Notes under the pieces: model-generated
Told to the model about the DNA's origin: nothing
The model's input: the letters and a program-made list of their open reading frames with translations, nothing else
Databases searched by the model: none
Origin: CAG-390 sp045636385
GTDB taxonomy: Bacteria > Bacillota > Clostridia > Oscillospirales > CAG-272
Assembly: GCA_045636385.1 (NCBI GenBank)
Contig: JAZTXK010000047.1
Location: 1 to 32,675, forward strand
Length of the DNA stretch: 32,675 nucleotides
Reading direction: 5' to 3'
Made by a program: the position numbers and the translations under genes
Shown: piece by piece, positions 6,692-15,434 of the stretch
Position numbering within the stretch: position 1 is the first letter of the stretch
How the letters are laid out: the number at the start of each line of letters is the position of its first letter

Positions 6692-6720
6692 ATTATACCA
6701 CAAGTCTCTCCATTTGTCAA
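6692..6720 (-). promoter_or_regulatory. Promoter of the tRNA operon
   Basis: Minus strand TTGACA (6715-6720), 17-base spacer, TATAAT (6692-6697), both boxes perfect. The -10 box is in the same GGTATAATAATACC palindrome as at 168-173, followed by the shared CGTCGC. Confidence 0.92.
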
Positions 6721-6832
6721 CACCTTTTTGAAAGTTTTTTTGATTTTTTTAAGGATTTTTTTGTTTTTCCCGTTTCGACCAAAAAAGCAGGCGAAAAGTG
6801 TTGTCGAGTATGTAAAAAACGACAAAAACCCC

Positions 6833-6861
6833 TTTACTTTTCTGCTTTTAAGGTGTATAAT
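6833..6861 (+). promoter_or_regulatory. Promoter of the small lipoprotein gene
   Basis: TTTACT (6833-6838), 17-base spacer, TATAAT (6856-6861), about 40 bases before the start codon at 6902. The preceding stretch 6721-6832 is T-rich and holds nothing else I recognise. Confidence 0.65.
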
Positions 6862-6901
6862 ATATATTACATAACTATGCTCTGCTAAAGAAAGACCTGA
6901 T

Positions 6902-7591
6902 ATGAACGTAAAAAAGTATTTTTCACTATCTATATTTTTATGTGCTTTATTAATGCTTTTCTCCTCCTGCCTCGGCGGGGAAGAGCTTTGCCGTGTCTCC
7001 GGCGCGGAATACACCTACGTTTTGCGAGGAACTCCGAACGCGATTGCGCGCGTTGAGGTTCTTTCCTCCGACGGACAGGTTCTCGCAAAGATTGATCTCT
7101 CATACCGCGTAAACGAGCCCTGGCTTTCCGAGGGTGATCACAATTACGGCTTCAAGCCTCTCGACCTCGACGGTGACGGCGACGAGGATTTTATTATTCA
7201 GACCGTGCGCACCGAGGGCAAGGAGAGATACCTTTTCTATATGAACAAGGGCGACGGTGAATATAAGCTCGAAAAGGATCTTTCGGGCGCGGTTGCACCC
7301 GAGTTTGGTGACGGTGTCGTCATCGTCCGTTCTTCCTCGCGAATCGACCAGCCTACCTATAATAACGAGCCGCCGATGTACGAGCTTCGCCGCGACGAAA
7401 CCTTTTACGGCTGGACCGAGCGCGGACGGCTTGAGGTGAAGCAGGTCAACCGCTTCAGCTATTTTTCCGAGACCGATATTTATAAATATTCGATCTATCT
7501 GCCCGACGAGGACGGCGAGCTTTATGCCGATACCGATAAGTGGATTTACCCCAAGGACCTCGAAAAATACGGCTTTGAGCCGCTTGAATAA
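6902..7591 (+). CDS. Small lipoprotein with an acidic calcium-loop motif (229 aa)
   Basis: The N-terminus is a type II signal peptide: a lysine pair, a hydrophobic stretch and Cys23 in LFSSC, so the mature protein should be lipid-anchored outside the membrane. The -3 residue is Phe, slightly off the usual lipobox. Residues 88-96 (DLDGDGDED) match the loop of FG-GAP/VCBS or dockerin-type calcium sites, placed after a GFKPLDL strand as in VCBS repeats. The rest is beta-rich and unfamiliar. The ribosome site is weak (AAAGA). It stands alone between the divergent tRNA operon and the oxidoreductase gene, with its own promoter. Function unknown. Confidence 0.75.
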   Translation: MNVKKYFSLSIFLCALLMLFSSCLGGEELCRVSGAEYTYVLRGTPNAIARVEVLSSDGQVLAKIDLSYRVNEPWLSEGDHNYGFKPLDLDGDGDEDFIIQTVRTEGKERYLFYMNKGDGEYKLEKDLSGAVAPEFGDGVVIVRSSSRIDQPTYNNEPPMYELRRDETFYGWTERGRLEVKQVNRFSYFSETDIYKYSIYLPDEDGELYADTDKWIYPKDLEKYGFEPLE

Positions 7592-7646
7592 AAAATAAAA
7601 AATTTTTTCGGAAACCGTGAAACTTTTTACGGCAAAATCCGTCATA

Positions 7647-7652
7647 TATAAT
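7647..7652 (+). promoter_or_regulatory. Likely -10 box for the oxidoreductase operon
   Basis: TATAAT 26 bases before the ATG at 7678, with AGGAG 7 bases before that ATG. No clear -35 box is present at the right distance; the best is TTTTTA with a 17-base spacer. Confidence 0.45.
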
Positions 7653-7677
7653 GTAGTACAATTGTAGGAGATAAAAA

Positions 7678-9240
7678 ATGAGCGAACAGAAAACAGCAAT
7701 CATCATCGGCGCGGGACCTGCGGGTCTGACCGCGGCTTACAAGCTTCTCAAGGAGACCGACATCAAGCCTATCATTCTTGAGGAAAGCGAATATATAGGC
7801 GGTATCTCGCGTACCGCGCGTTACAACGGCAACCGTATGGACCTCGGCGGTCACCGTTTCTTCTCGAAGAACGAGGAGGTAAACGAGCTCTGGCGTGAGC
7901 TGATGCCTCTTCAGGGCGCGCCCGCATACGACGACAAGAAGCTCGGAGTGGAGAAGGAGCTCGCAGAGGGCGGTCCCGATCCCGAAACCGAGGACAGAGT
8001 ATTCCTGCTTCGCAACCGTATTTCGCGAATCCTCTTCCTTCATAAATTCTTTGATTACCCGATCTCGCTCAAGCCCGAGACCTTTATCAATATGGGATTT
8101 GTGCGCACTATGAAGTCGGGCTTCGGTTATCTCGGAAGCTGCATCGTCAAAAAGCCCGAGGATTCTCTCGAGAATTTCTATATCAACCGTTTCGGCAGAC
8201 CTCTTTACGAGATGTTCTTTGAGGATTACACAGAGAATCTCTGGGGCCGCCATCCCTCGCAGATTTCCGCCGATTGGGGCGCGCAGAGAGTCAAGGGACT
8301 TTCTCTTATGAAGGCTGTGTGGAACGTTCTTTCCAAGCCCTTCCGCCCGAAGGACAAGGTGGAGACCTCGCTCATCGAGCAGTATTACTACCCCAAGCTC
8401 GGCCCCGGTCAGCTTTGGGAGACTCTCGCGTCTGATATCGAGAAGATGGGCGGCGAGCTTGTTATGAACTGCTCCGTTAAGGATATCAAGGTAGAAAACG
8501 GCCGTGTCGTGGGCGTAGTTTCTGCCGACGGACGCGAATTCAAGGGCGACGAGTTCTTCTCGACTATGCCCGTGCGCGATCTCGTAAACGGAATGGGCGA
8601 TACCGTTCCCGCAGACGTCAAGCGTATTGCGGACGGTCTTCCTTACCGCGACTATATTACCGTCGGACTTCTTGTAGACAAGCTTCTTCTTGAAAACAAG
8701 ACCAAGGTAAAGACTCTGACGGGTAACGTACCCGATTGCTGGATCTACGTTCAGGAGCGCGAGGTTCGCCTCGGACGTCTCCAGATCTTCAATAACTGGT
8801 CGCCCTATCTCGTTGCCGATCCCGAAAACACCGTTTGGATCGGTCTTGAATACTTCTGCAACGAGGGCGACGAGCTTTGGGAGATGGGCGACAAGGAGTT
8901 TATCGACTTCGCTATCGCCGAGCTTGCAAAGATCGACGTTATCGATCCCGCAGACGTTAAGGATGCCACCCGCATCAAGGTCAAGAAGGCTTATCCCGCA
9001 TATTTCGACACATATACCGAATTCGATACCGTCAAGGATTATCTCTCCGGAATCGACAACCTCTGGTGTCTCGGACGTAACGGTCAGCACAGATATAACA
9101 ATATGGACCATTCGATGCTCACCGCAGTTGAGGCTGTGCGTTCGATCTCGAACGGAACCCGCGATAAGGCTACTGTCTGGGCTGTAAACACCGAGAAGGA
9201 ATATCACGAGGAAAAGACCGAAGGCGAAAACAATAAATGA
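7678..9240 (+). CDS. FAD-dependent oxidoreductase, UGM/amine-oxidase superfamily (520 aa)
   Basis: A Rossmann FAD-binding motif GAGPAG occupies residues 11-16, with an acidic ribose-binding end (EE at 35-36), GGISRT at 41-46 and LGGHRFF at 56-62. Near the C-terminus, LGRNGQHRYNNMDHSM is the second FAD-binding motif typical of UDP-galactopyranose-mutase-like and protoporphyrinogen-oxidase-like flavoproteins. It is longer than classical Glf and probably belongs to a related uncharacterised group, so I do not assign glf. AGGAG precedes the ATG by 7 bases. Its stop codon overlaps the start of the next gene by four bases (ATGA), so the two are co-translated. Together they suggest modification of a cell-surface or lipid-linked sugar. 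Confidence 0.85.
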   Translation: MSEQKTAIIIGAGPAGLTAAYKLLKETDIKPIILEESEYIGGISRTARYNGNRMDLGGHRFFSKNEEVNELWRELMPLQGAPAYDDKKLGVEKELAEGGPDPETEDRVFLLRNRISRILFLHKFFDYPISLKPETFINMGFVRTMKSGFGYLGSCIVKKPEDSLENFYINRFGRPLYEMFFEDYTENLWGRHPSQISADWGAQRVKGLSLMKAVWNVLSKPFRPKDKVETSLIEQYYYPKLGPGQLWETLASDIEKMGGELVMNCSVKDIKVENGRVVGVVSADGREFKGDEFFSTMPVRDLVNGMGDTVPADVKRIADGLPYRDYITVGLLVDKLLLENKTKVKTLTGNVPDCWIYVQEREVRLGRLQIFNNWSPYLVADPENTVWIGLEYFCNEGDELWEMGDKEFIDFAIAELAKIDVIDPADVKDATRIKVKKAYPAYFDTYTEFDTVKDYLSGIDNLWCLGRNGQHRYNNMDHSMLTAVEAVRSISNGTRDKATVWAVNTEKEYHEEKTEGENNK

Positions 9241-10952
9241 ACGGATTAAGGGAAAAAATCGGCGGTAAGCGGTGGATTAAGATCGCGTATGCTTTGATCG
9301 CGACTCTGCCGCTGTTTGCCGCGCAGTATCTTGCTTTCTATTATATATACGGTCCCGGAGAGGGATTCTTTCACTCCGACTGCACCGATACGATATATTG
9401 GGCGAACGCCGCGCTTGAGGGCAACGGTATTTTTGACGATCAGTACAATTATGCCGCGCTCCTGCCTTTCTCGACCGTATGGATAATGCAGCCGCTTATA
9501 AAGCTTTTCGGCTTTGGTATGACGGCGCATAATCTCGGTATGGCGATCTTTGCCGTTCTTTTTGCCGGAAGCGTATATTTCTGCGCAAGAAGCGCAAAAT
9601 TCTCGCATCTTTGGAGCTCTACCGCCGTTTTTGCGGTATTTATGATCCTTTCCTGCTCGGACAAGCTCCGCGAGATGATGTGGGGACACACCATCTATTA
9701 CAGCCTCGGACTCGTTCTGATGTTTTATCTGCTCGGACTCGGTATGCGTCTTTGCGATGCGCTCGAGGAAGAGAAGACTGTAAATGCCGCAGTATTCGGC
9801 GTGCTTCTGCTCGGTATGTCCGTCGGAAGCGCGACGAACGGAATGCAGATCGTCGTTCTGACTGTTCTTCCCGCAGCCGCTGCTTTTGCGGCTGAGAGAA
9901 TACTCTCGGCGAAGGACGGGCTGATCTCGAAGAAAACTATCCCTGCGCTTGCGAGCGCGATGGTTATCGCGGCGGGAACTCTCGGAGGTATCCTGCTTCT
10001 CAAGGTCATAACGAACGACGGCGCGATAAGAGCGGGCTACGCCGCGGGTTATTCGGGCTGGTCGACGGTTTCGAGCTGGCTTTCCAACGCTCAAAAATTT
10101 GTAAATCACTATTTTTCTCTTCTCGGCGTAGATATGGTGCAGAACGCTCCGATCTTTGACGCCGAGTCGATGAAGTATTTCTTCCGAATTGCCGTTGGCA
10201 TACTTCTTCTCGTGATGCCCGTTGTGATCCTTTGCCTTTACGGCAAGATCAAGTCGCGCGGTGTCAGACTTATGGTCTGGGCGCATTTCGTGCTTACCGC
10301 AGTCGTGCTCTTCGGATATATCTGCGGCGAGCTCAGCGCGGCGAACTGGCGACTGATGCCCATTATTGGAAGTGCCGCGATGCTGACCATTTGCGGTATG
10401 CGCGATCTCGTTTCGGATCTCGGTATCCTTGAGGTCGGTGAAAATAACGGCGCGACCGTTGTGCTCTCAAGAATCAGCGCGCTCGTGCTTGCGGCCGTTA
10501 TAGCGTCCTCGCTCGTTTTCGCAAAAGAGGTCAAGGCTCTCGATCCCGAATACGGACGTGATAATACCAATCACCGCCTTGCCGAATTCCTCATTGAGGA
10601 GGGACTTGAATATGGCTACGCGACCTTCTGGTACTCGCAGGCGATCACCCTGCTGAGCGATTCCGAGGTGCGCGTGCGCAATATGGAGATCGACGACCGC
10701 GACGGCGTTGTCGGCAGACATTATCAGTCGAGCCTCAATTGGTATAACGATCAGGAGGGCGTGAGTGAATATTTCGTTATTCTGTCAAGCACGGAGTACA
10801 GAGAGGTGTTCACGACTGATACCTGGCAGCAGTGGATGGATGAATGCTATCTGCGCCATTACGATTCTCCGAACGATGCCAAGGGCTTCCAGATCTACGT
10901 ATTTTCTGAGAATATCCTCCGCGATTTCGGCTCGGACGCAAGAGCAAAATGA
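9237..10952 (+). CDS. Polytopic membrane protein, GT-C glycosyltransferase-like (571 aa)
   Basis: An N-terminal membrane helix (about residues 14-36) is followed by a first external loop with HSDCTDTIYWANAAL (D48, D51). About eight or nine more hydrophobic segments run to residue 425, then a soluble C-terminal region of about 140 residues. An acidic first loop plus many helices is the layout of GT-C enzymes such as ArnT- or Dol-P-mannosyltransferase-like proteins, which use lipid-linked sugars at the outer membrane face. No specific family is recognised. The start overlaps the flavoprotein stop by ATGA, showing tight coupling. Confidence 0.75.
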   Translation: MNGLREKIGGKRWIKIAYALIATLPLFAAQYLAFYYIYGPGEGFFHSDCTDTIYWANAALEGNGIFDDQYNYAALLPFSTVWIMQPLIKLFGFGMTAHNLGMAIFAVLFAGSVYFCARSAKFSHLWSSTAVFAVFMILSCSDKLREMMWGHTIYYSLGLVLMFYLLGLGMRLCDALEEEKTVNAAVFGVLLLGMSVGSATNGMQIVVLTVLPAAAAFAAERILSAKDGLISKKTIPALASAMVIAAGTLGGILLLKVITNDGAIRAGYAAGYSGWSTVSSWLSNAQKFVNHYFSLLGVDMVQNAPIFDAESMKYFFRIAVGILLLVMPVVILCLYGKIKSRGVRLMVWAHFVLTAVVLFGYICGELSAANWRLMPIIGSAAMLTICGMRDLVSDLGILEVGENNGATVVLSRISALVLAAVIASSLVFAKEVKALDPEYGRDNTNHRLAEFLIEEGLEYGYATFWYSQAITLLSDSEVRVRNMEIDDRDGVVGRHYQSSLNWYNDQEGVSEYFVILSSTEYREVFTTDTWQQWMDECYLRHYDSPNDAKGFQIYVFSENILRDFGSDARAK

Positions 10953-10961
10953 CCTATAAAT

Positions 10962-10985
10962 GCCGACGGTGTAACTGCCGTCGGC
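10962..10985 (+). terminator. Hairpin after the membrane-protein gene
   Basis: GCCGACGG (10962-10969) pairs with CCGTCGGC (10978-10985). No T tract follows, so it may only partly separate the upstream operon from the lipoprotein gene. Confidence 0.4.
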
Positions 10986-11019
10986 GTTAACAACTGAAAT
11001 TTTGAAAGGAGCACGGTTT

Positions 11020-13821
11020 ATGAAAAGATCGGTTTTGCTTATAATTTTAATATTCGTTTCCGTGCTTTTGTGCGCTTGCACGCCGGGCGGCGGTGAGGTC
11101 ACGACAGATGCGGTCACCACCTCCGCGCCCGAAACGAGCGTTACTCCGCCCGAAACGACTGCTCCCGAGACCGAGGCGGTCACTACCGAGCAGCCTCCCG
11201 AAACAACCTCTCCTCCCGCGCCTTCCGAGGTCCGCGTCTACGTTTACGATGCGCTCGGTAAGGCTTACGAGCATATCGTCACGTCAACGACTCTTCCGTC
11301 CGCCGCGCTTGAAGCGGTTGATATGACGGTCAGCGAGGACGTGCGCGCGGAGCTTGTCGGTTGGGAATATTCCATCACCCGAGACGGCGAGAGGCTTCCC
11401 TACGACACGGGCGATCCTCCCTTCATTACCTACGAGGGAATGCATATCTATCCCATTCTTGAATACAGCTACCGCGTGCGATTCCTCGCGGGAGAGGGAA
11501 GATTTGCGGAAGGACTTACCACCGAATTCTTTGTCAAAGAGGGGGCGGTGACGAGTGCCTCTGAGCTTCTCGGCTTGATGCCGACGAAGGAGGAGAGCGA
11601 AGCCTTTATCTATGAACTTTCGGGATTTTCGTACGACGGTGGCGAGATAACCGCCGATGCCGCGTTCACTGTTGACCGCGCTATGACCTTTAACGCGGTC
11701 TATCTTGAAAAGGACGCGGAATTCAAGGTGGTCGTCCGCACCGAATACGGCAAATTGCCGGGTGGCGGCAAGAGTGCAGAGTTCAAGGGTAATCTTGCGG
11801 ATGCGGAAAGATTTGTTTCGCAGTATGAAAACGGCACTTACTCTGACGTCCGTATCGGCGCGTCGCTTTACAAATATTCGGGCACAACGCTCAAAAAGAA
11901 CGAAAGAAGCTGGACGCTTGATATTAATTGGGAGCGCATTTCGGTAGGATTTACTCTCGTTCTCGATTACGGTGACGGTCAGCAAGCCGTGATGTCCGAG
12001 ATACCCGAGAACGATAAGATCGTCCTGCCCGAGCTTGAACGGCGTGAGGACGCGGTGCGCTATTACGAATTCGTCGGCTGGCGCGACGCTCGCGGACAGC
12101 TTTTCAACGGTGGCTACGAGCTTTCCGTTTCCGAAAATATGACCTTTGCAGCCGAATTCATTCCCGGAGCGAAAAAGGTATATTCGATAGTTTTTGACAC
12201 CGAGATGGGCGTTTTTGCGAACGGTTCGCCCGTTATCGTAGTGGAAGGACACTACGGCGATCCTCTTATTCCTCCCGCGCCTCCCGAGGTGAGCGAGCTG
12301 ACTTTCGGCGAGGTCGTTTACGAGTTCGTCGGTTGGAACGGCGAGGTGCCTGCGGTGATCGGCGAAAATATGAGCTTTACAGCCGTTTATAAGACGGAAA
12401 AGACGGTTTACTACCTCAATTTTTACGTTGACGGCGATCTTTATCTTTCGGTGCCCCATTACGCGGGAGCAACGCTTGCTCTTCCTTATATTCCCGAAGC
12501 GGACGTCGGCAAGATCTTTTCGGGTTGGTCGGATATGCCCGAGCTTATGCCCGAGTCGGATCTTGATGTTTACGCGACTATGCGCGATCCCGAGGTCGTT
12601 TATATTCTCGACGGCGAGATCGTATCGCGCCTCCCCGCGAAGTACGGCACTCTCGTTACGCTTGCTGAGCCCGCATATAAGTACGGTCATACTGTAAGCG
12701 GCTGGTCGACGGGCGACATTGCGGCACTCGACGGCAATTCCTTTACTATGCCCGCGCACGACGTGTTTTTCGAAGCGGTCTCCGCGCCCAATCACCATAC
12801 GGTGCGGTACGTTATCGACGGCTTCGAGGTCTACTGCGATAACGTGGTCTACGGTGAAATTTACACTGTCCGCGGTATCGAGGTCAAGGCCGGATACGAT
12901 TTTTCGGGTTGGAGCTGCACCGAAGCTCCGCAGAGCGAGCCGGGAAGCATTATTTCGATCTCCGACAGCGATATAGTGTTTATCGGTAGCTTCGGCAAGA
13001 GCAAATACTCGGTCAATTATTATATTGACGGTGAACTCGTATATGCTGATGAATATTTCTACGGCGACGTTGTAACTCTCCGTCCGAACGAGGAGCAACA
13101 GGGCTGTGTCTTTGCTTGGCACAGCGCGGGCGCGGATATTTCTCTCGGGGCGTTTGAAATGCCTGCGGGCAACGTGGACGTTTACGGAATCTTCTCCTCG
13201 GGTGATAATTACATTTATTTTACCATCGACGGCGTGAGCTACGGCTCGATCTGCGTCAATGCGGGCGAGACGGTCGATCTCGGCTATACACCCACCAAGC
13301 AGGGATATCTTTTCTCGGGCTGGAGCTGTGACGAGGTTGACGTTGAGAGCGGTATTTTCGTGATGCCCGAGGGCGATATCGTTCTCCGCGGAAGCTTTAT
13401 TCCTAACGCGCACGACATTATTTTTATCGATATAGCGACCGAGGCGGTCATCAGCATGAGCCATCTCGATTACAGATCCCGTTTCTCGCTCGGCGACAGC
13501 ATTTTCTGCGTGGCGGGAAAGATCAGTGACGGCTGGATCCTCCTTGAGGGTAACGCACTTGCAGAGGGCGACGAATACGTTATGCCCGACAGCAACGTTG
13601 TCTTCGGAATAGTATGGGAGGCTTGTCTGACGGTTGAGGTCGAAGAAGGATATCACGTTCCGTATTATAATCTCGTTGGCGACGAATACTACGGTTGCCG
13701 CTACGACGAGGAGCTGAAGACGGTTTATATTTCCGATCCCGCCATCAAGGTATACGGCGAGAGCGAGGGCGTGAGCGTGGTTTACGAATACATCTCAGGA
13801 GAATCAAGTGGAGCTTTTTAA
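11020..13821 (+). CDS. Large lipoprotein with InlB/List-Bact-type repeats (933 aa)
   Basis: A type II signal peptide with Cys20 in LLCAC marks a surface lipoprotein. The start is taken at 11020, where GAAAGGAG lies 8 bases upstream; an in-frame ATG at 11002 has no such site. After the Cys comes a Thr/Pro/Glu-rich linker of about 50 residues, a likely wall spacer. The rest is mainly repeats of about 65-80 residues, each with a YxFxGW or FSGWS core and a MPxxDVxxxxxF ending. This is the signature of the Listeria-Bacteroides/InlB B-repeat beta-grasp modules. I count about eight cores. No enzymatic domain is visible; an adhesion or surface-display role is likely. Its end overlaps the next gene by 14 bases. 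Confidence 0.85.
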   Translation: MKRSVLLIILIFVSVLLCACTPGGGEVTTDAVTTSAPETSVTPPETTAPETEAVTTEQPPETTSPPAPSEVRVYVYDALGKAYEHIVTSTTLPSAALEAVDMTVSEDVRAELVGWEYSITRDGERLPYDTGDPPFITYEGMHIYPILEYSYRVRFLAGEGRFAEGLTTEFFVKEGAVTSASELLGLMPTKEESEAFIYELSGFSYDGGEITADAAFTVDRAMTFNAVYLEKDAEFKVVVRTEYGKLPGGGKSAEFKGNLADAERFVSQYENGTYSDVRIGASLYKYSGTTLKKNERSWTLDINWERISVGFTLVLDYGDGQQAVMSEIPENDKIVLPELERREDAVRYYEFVGWRDARGQLFNGGYELSVSENMTFAAEFIPGAKKVYSIVFDTEMGVFANGSPVIVVEGHYGDPLIPPAPPEVSELTFGEVVYEFVGWNGEVPAVIGENMSFTAVYKTEKTVYYLNFYVDGDLYLSVPHYAGATLALPYIPEADVGKIFSGWSDMPELMPESDLDVYATMRDPEVVYILDGEIVSRLPAKYGTLVTLAEPAYKYGHTVSGWSTGDIAALDGNSFTMPAHDVFFEAVSAPNHHTVRYVIDGFEVYCDNVVYGEIYTVRGIEVKAGYDFSGWSCTEAPQSEPGSIISISDSDIVFIGSFGKSKYSVNYYIDGELVYADEYFYGDVVTLRPNEEQQGCVFAWHSAGADISLGAFEMPAGNVDVYGIFSSGDNYIYFTIDGVSYGSICVNAGETVDLGYTPTKQGYLFSGWSCDEVDVESGIFVMPEGDIVLRGSFIPNAHDIIFIDIATEAVISMSHLDYRSRFSLGDSIFCVAGKISDGWILLEGNALAEGDEYVMPDSNVVFGIVWEACLTVEVEEGYHVPYYNLVGDEYYGCRYDEELKTVYISDPAIKVYGESEGVSVVYEYISGESSGAF

Positions 13822-15364
13822 TTTACCCGGGTGCATTGAAAACCGTACAAACGCATCCAACCGTGTTTTCGTGATGCAGGATATTTGCGAGCGCGGCTTT
13901 GAGGAATATTGCAAGTCGGTAGAGGAACACGGATATATAAAAAAAGAAGAGCGCATAAGCGGCCCTCATCGTTTTGCGGCGTATTCAAATGGAAATCAAG
14001 GCGTTTTTCTGAATTGTTTTGAGCCCCTCGGCGAGCTTACCGTTGCCGTTGAGGAGAACTGCAAGTATTTTGATTTTGCCGACCCCCCCCGTAATTTCTC
14101 TGTTCCTGCGCAGATCACGCAGATCGAGCTTGAGGATTTCGGTATGTCCTATGCCATACGCTTGCCTGACGGACGATTTATCGTAATAGACGGCGGCAGA
14201 GATTTCGAGCCCGACCGCGAAAGACTTTTCAGGTGCCTCTCGGAGGGCTCGCCCGAAGAAAAGCCTGTTATCGCGGCGTGGATACTTACACATCCGCACA
14301 GCGACCACTACCTCTGCTTCATCGGATTTATGGAGCAGTACGGCGATCGCGTCGAGGTCGAGCGTTACATACTCAATTTCCCCGAAGGCGACGATTTCCT
14401 TCATTATCCCAAGCTTGAGAAAAAGGACAAACGGTTTGAGGATGCATCGGGAAAAACGAATATTCCTAAAATGTGGGAGCAGATCCGTCGCTCGGGCGGT
14501 ATCGCTTATATTGCTCACACGGGCCAAAGATACTCAATCGGCGGTGCTGATCTCGAGATCCTTGCTACAATGGATGATACCATCCACCTCTCCTCGAACA
14601 TAAACGCGTCCTCTCTCGTTATCCGTATGGAGCTTGCGGGACAGGTCATACTTTGGGCGACCGACGCATCCTTCAGCGAAGCGCGTCTGCCCGAAAAGTT
14701 TGGCGACCACCTCAAAGCCGATATCCTCCAGGTGCCCCACCACGGCTTTCAGTGCGGTACTGCAGAGGCAATGATGCGCGGTTACGATCTTATCAGCCCG
14801 AAGGTCTGTCTGCTTCCCGTTTCGGAATACAACGCATACACCGCTTTTTCCGCGCACAAGGAAAGCACTCGCTATCTTATGACCAAGATCGACTCGGTCG
14901 AGGAATTTATCGTAGGTACACCGCAGAGAACGATCACTCTGCCGTATTTTGCACCCAAGGGTGCGCGCGCTGAACACGACAGCCTTTACAGAAGGGGACA
15001 GAATCGCTCGGGCGCGAATACGTGGGTGTTTACGGAGCTCAATACTGCCCGTGAGGATGACTTTGTTTTCACGCTTATGAATATGACGCACGCCGCCGCA
15101 GACGTGACGATCGAGCTTTATTTCGAGCACAGCTCGCAGATGGTGCGCTCGATCAAGGCGACAGCCGCGCCGCTTGTTGTCAAAAAGCTCAACATCGTCG
15201 GTGACGAGGTTGACGGTGATTACGAATACTTCGACTGGCTCTCGCTGAAAAAGCGCGGAGTGCCCGAAAACGCGCTCTTCGCGGTGAGATTCATCAGCGA
15301 CGTGCCGATAATCATATCGCATCCCGACCACAGCGCGGTTTACGTTGCAAAGGATTTGAACTGA
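13808..15364 (+). CDS. MBL-fold hydrolase with a C-terminal ASRT-like domain (518 aa)
   Basis: The MBL core has HPHSDH (H162, H164, D166, H167), WATDAS (D287) and QVPHHGF (H311-H312), a complete-looking metal site of the ComEC/RNase-Z-like kind. About 150 residues precede it, resembling those of the paralog at 3089-4351. That paralog stops after its ITLPL strand. Here the matching TITLPY (375-380) is followed by about 140 extra residues. Residues about 402-512 show a WVF strand, FVFTLMNMTHAAADVTIELYF, a KATAAPLVVKKLNI strand and ISDVPIIISHPD. That pattern resembles the Anabaena sensory-rhodopsin-transducer family of small-molecule-binding beta-sandwiches. The start is GTG at 13808 with AGGAG 6 bases upstream. 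There is no signal peptide. Substrate unknown. Confidence 0.8.
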   Translation: MELFNLPGCIENRTNASNRVFVMQDICERGFEEYCKSVEEHGYIKKEERISGPHRFAAYSNGNQGVFLNCFEPLGELTVAVEENCKYFDFADPPRNFSVPAQITQIELEDFGMSYAIRLPDGRFIVIDGGRDFEPDRERLFRCLSEGSPEEKPVIAAWILTHPHSDHYLCFIGFMEQYGDRVEVERYILNFPEGDDFLHYPKLEKKDKRFEDASGKTNIPKMWEQIRRSGGIAYIAHTGQRYSIGGADLEILATMDDTIHLSSNINASSLVIRMELAGQVILWATDASFSEARLPEKFGDHLKADILQVPHHGFQCGTAEAMMRGYDLISPKVCLLPVSEYNAYTAFSAHKESTRYLMTKIDSVEEFIVGTPQRTITLPYFAPKGARAEHDSLYRRGQNRSGANTWVFTELNTAREDDFVFTLMNMTHAAADVTIELYFEHSSQMVRSIKATAAPLVVKKLNIVGDEVDGDYEYFDWLSLKKRGVPENALFAVRFISDVPIIISHPDHSAVYVAKDLN

Positions 15365-15375
15365 TTAAACAGAAA

Positions 15376-15418
15376 AACTCGGATATTTTGAAGCTTGGAA
15401 CTTCTCAATATCCGAGTT
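15376..15418. terminator. Bidirectional terminator between convergent genes
   Basis: AACTCGGATATT (15376-15387) pairs with AATATCCGAGTT (15407-15418), with an inner GAAG/CTTC. It is flanked by A-rich and T-rich tracts and serves the plus-strand MBL gene and the minus-strand DUF3737 gene. Confidence 0.85.
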
Positions 15419-15434
15419 CTTTATTATGTTTGGG

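Noticed and set aside
7642..9207. 521-codon minus-strand frame
   Set aside because: Antisense shadow of the flavoprotein gene with GAGPAG and YNNMDHSM motifs.
7678..9240. Assignment as glf (UDP-galactopyranose mutase)
   Set aside because: It is longer than classical Glf and shares mainly the FAD motifs, so only the superfamily is assigned.
11284..13656. 790-codon open frame on the minus strand
   Set aside because: It lies wholly opposite the repeat lipoprotein, whose signal peptide, ribosome site and repeats are clear. The minus frame has no recognisable domain and is a product of the codon bias.
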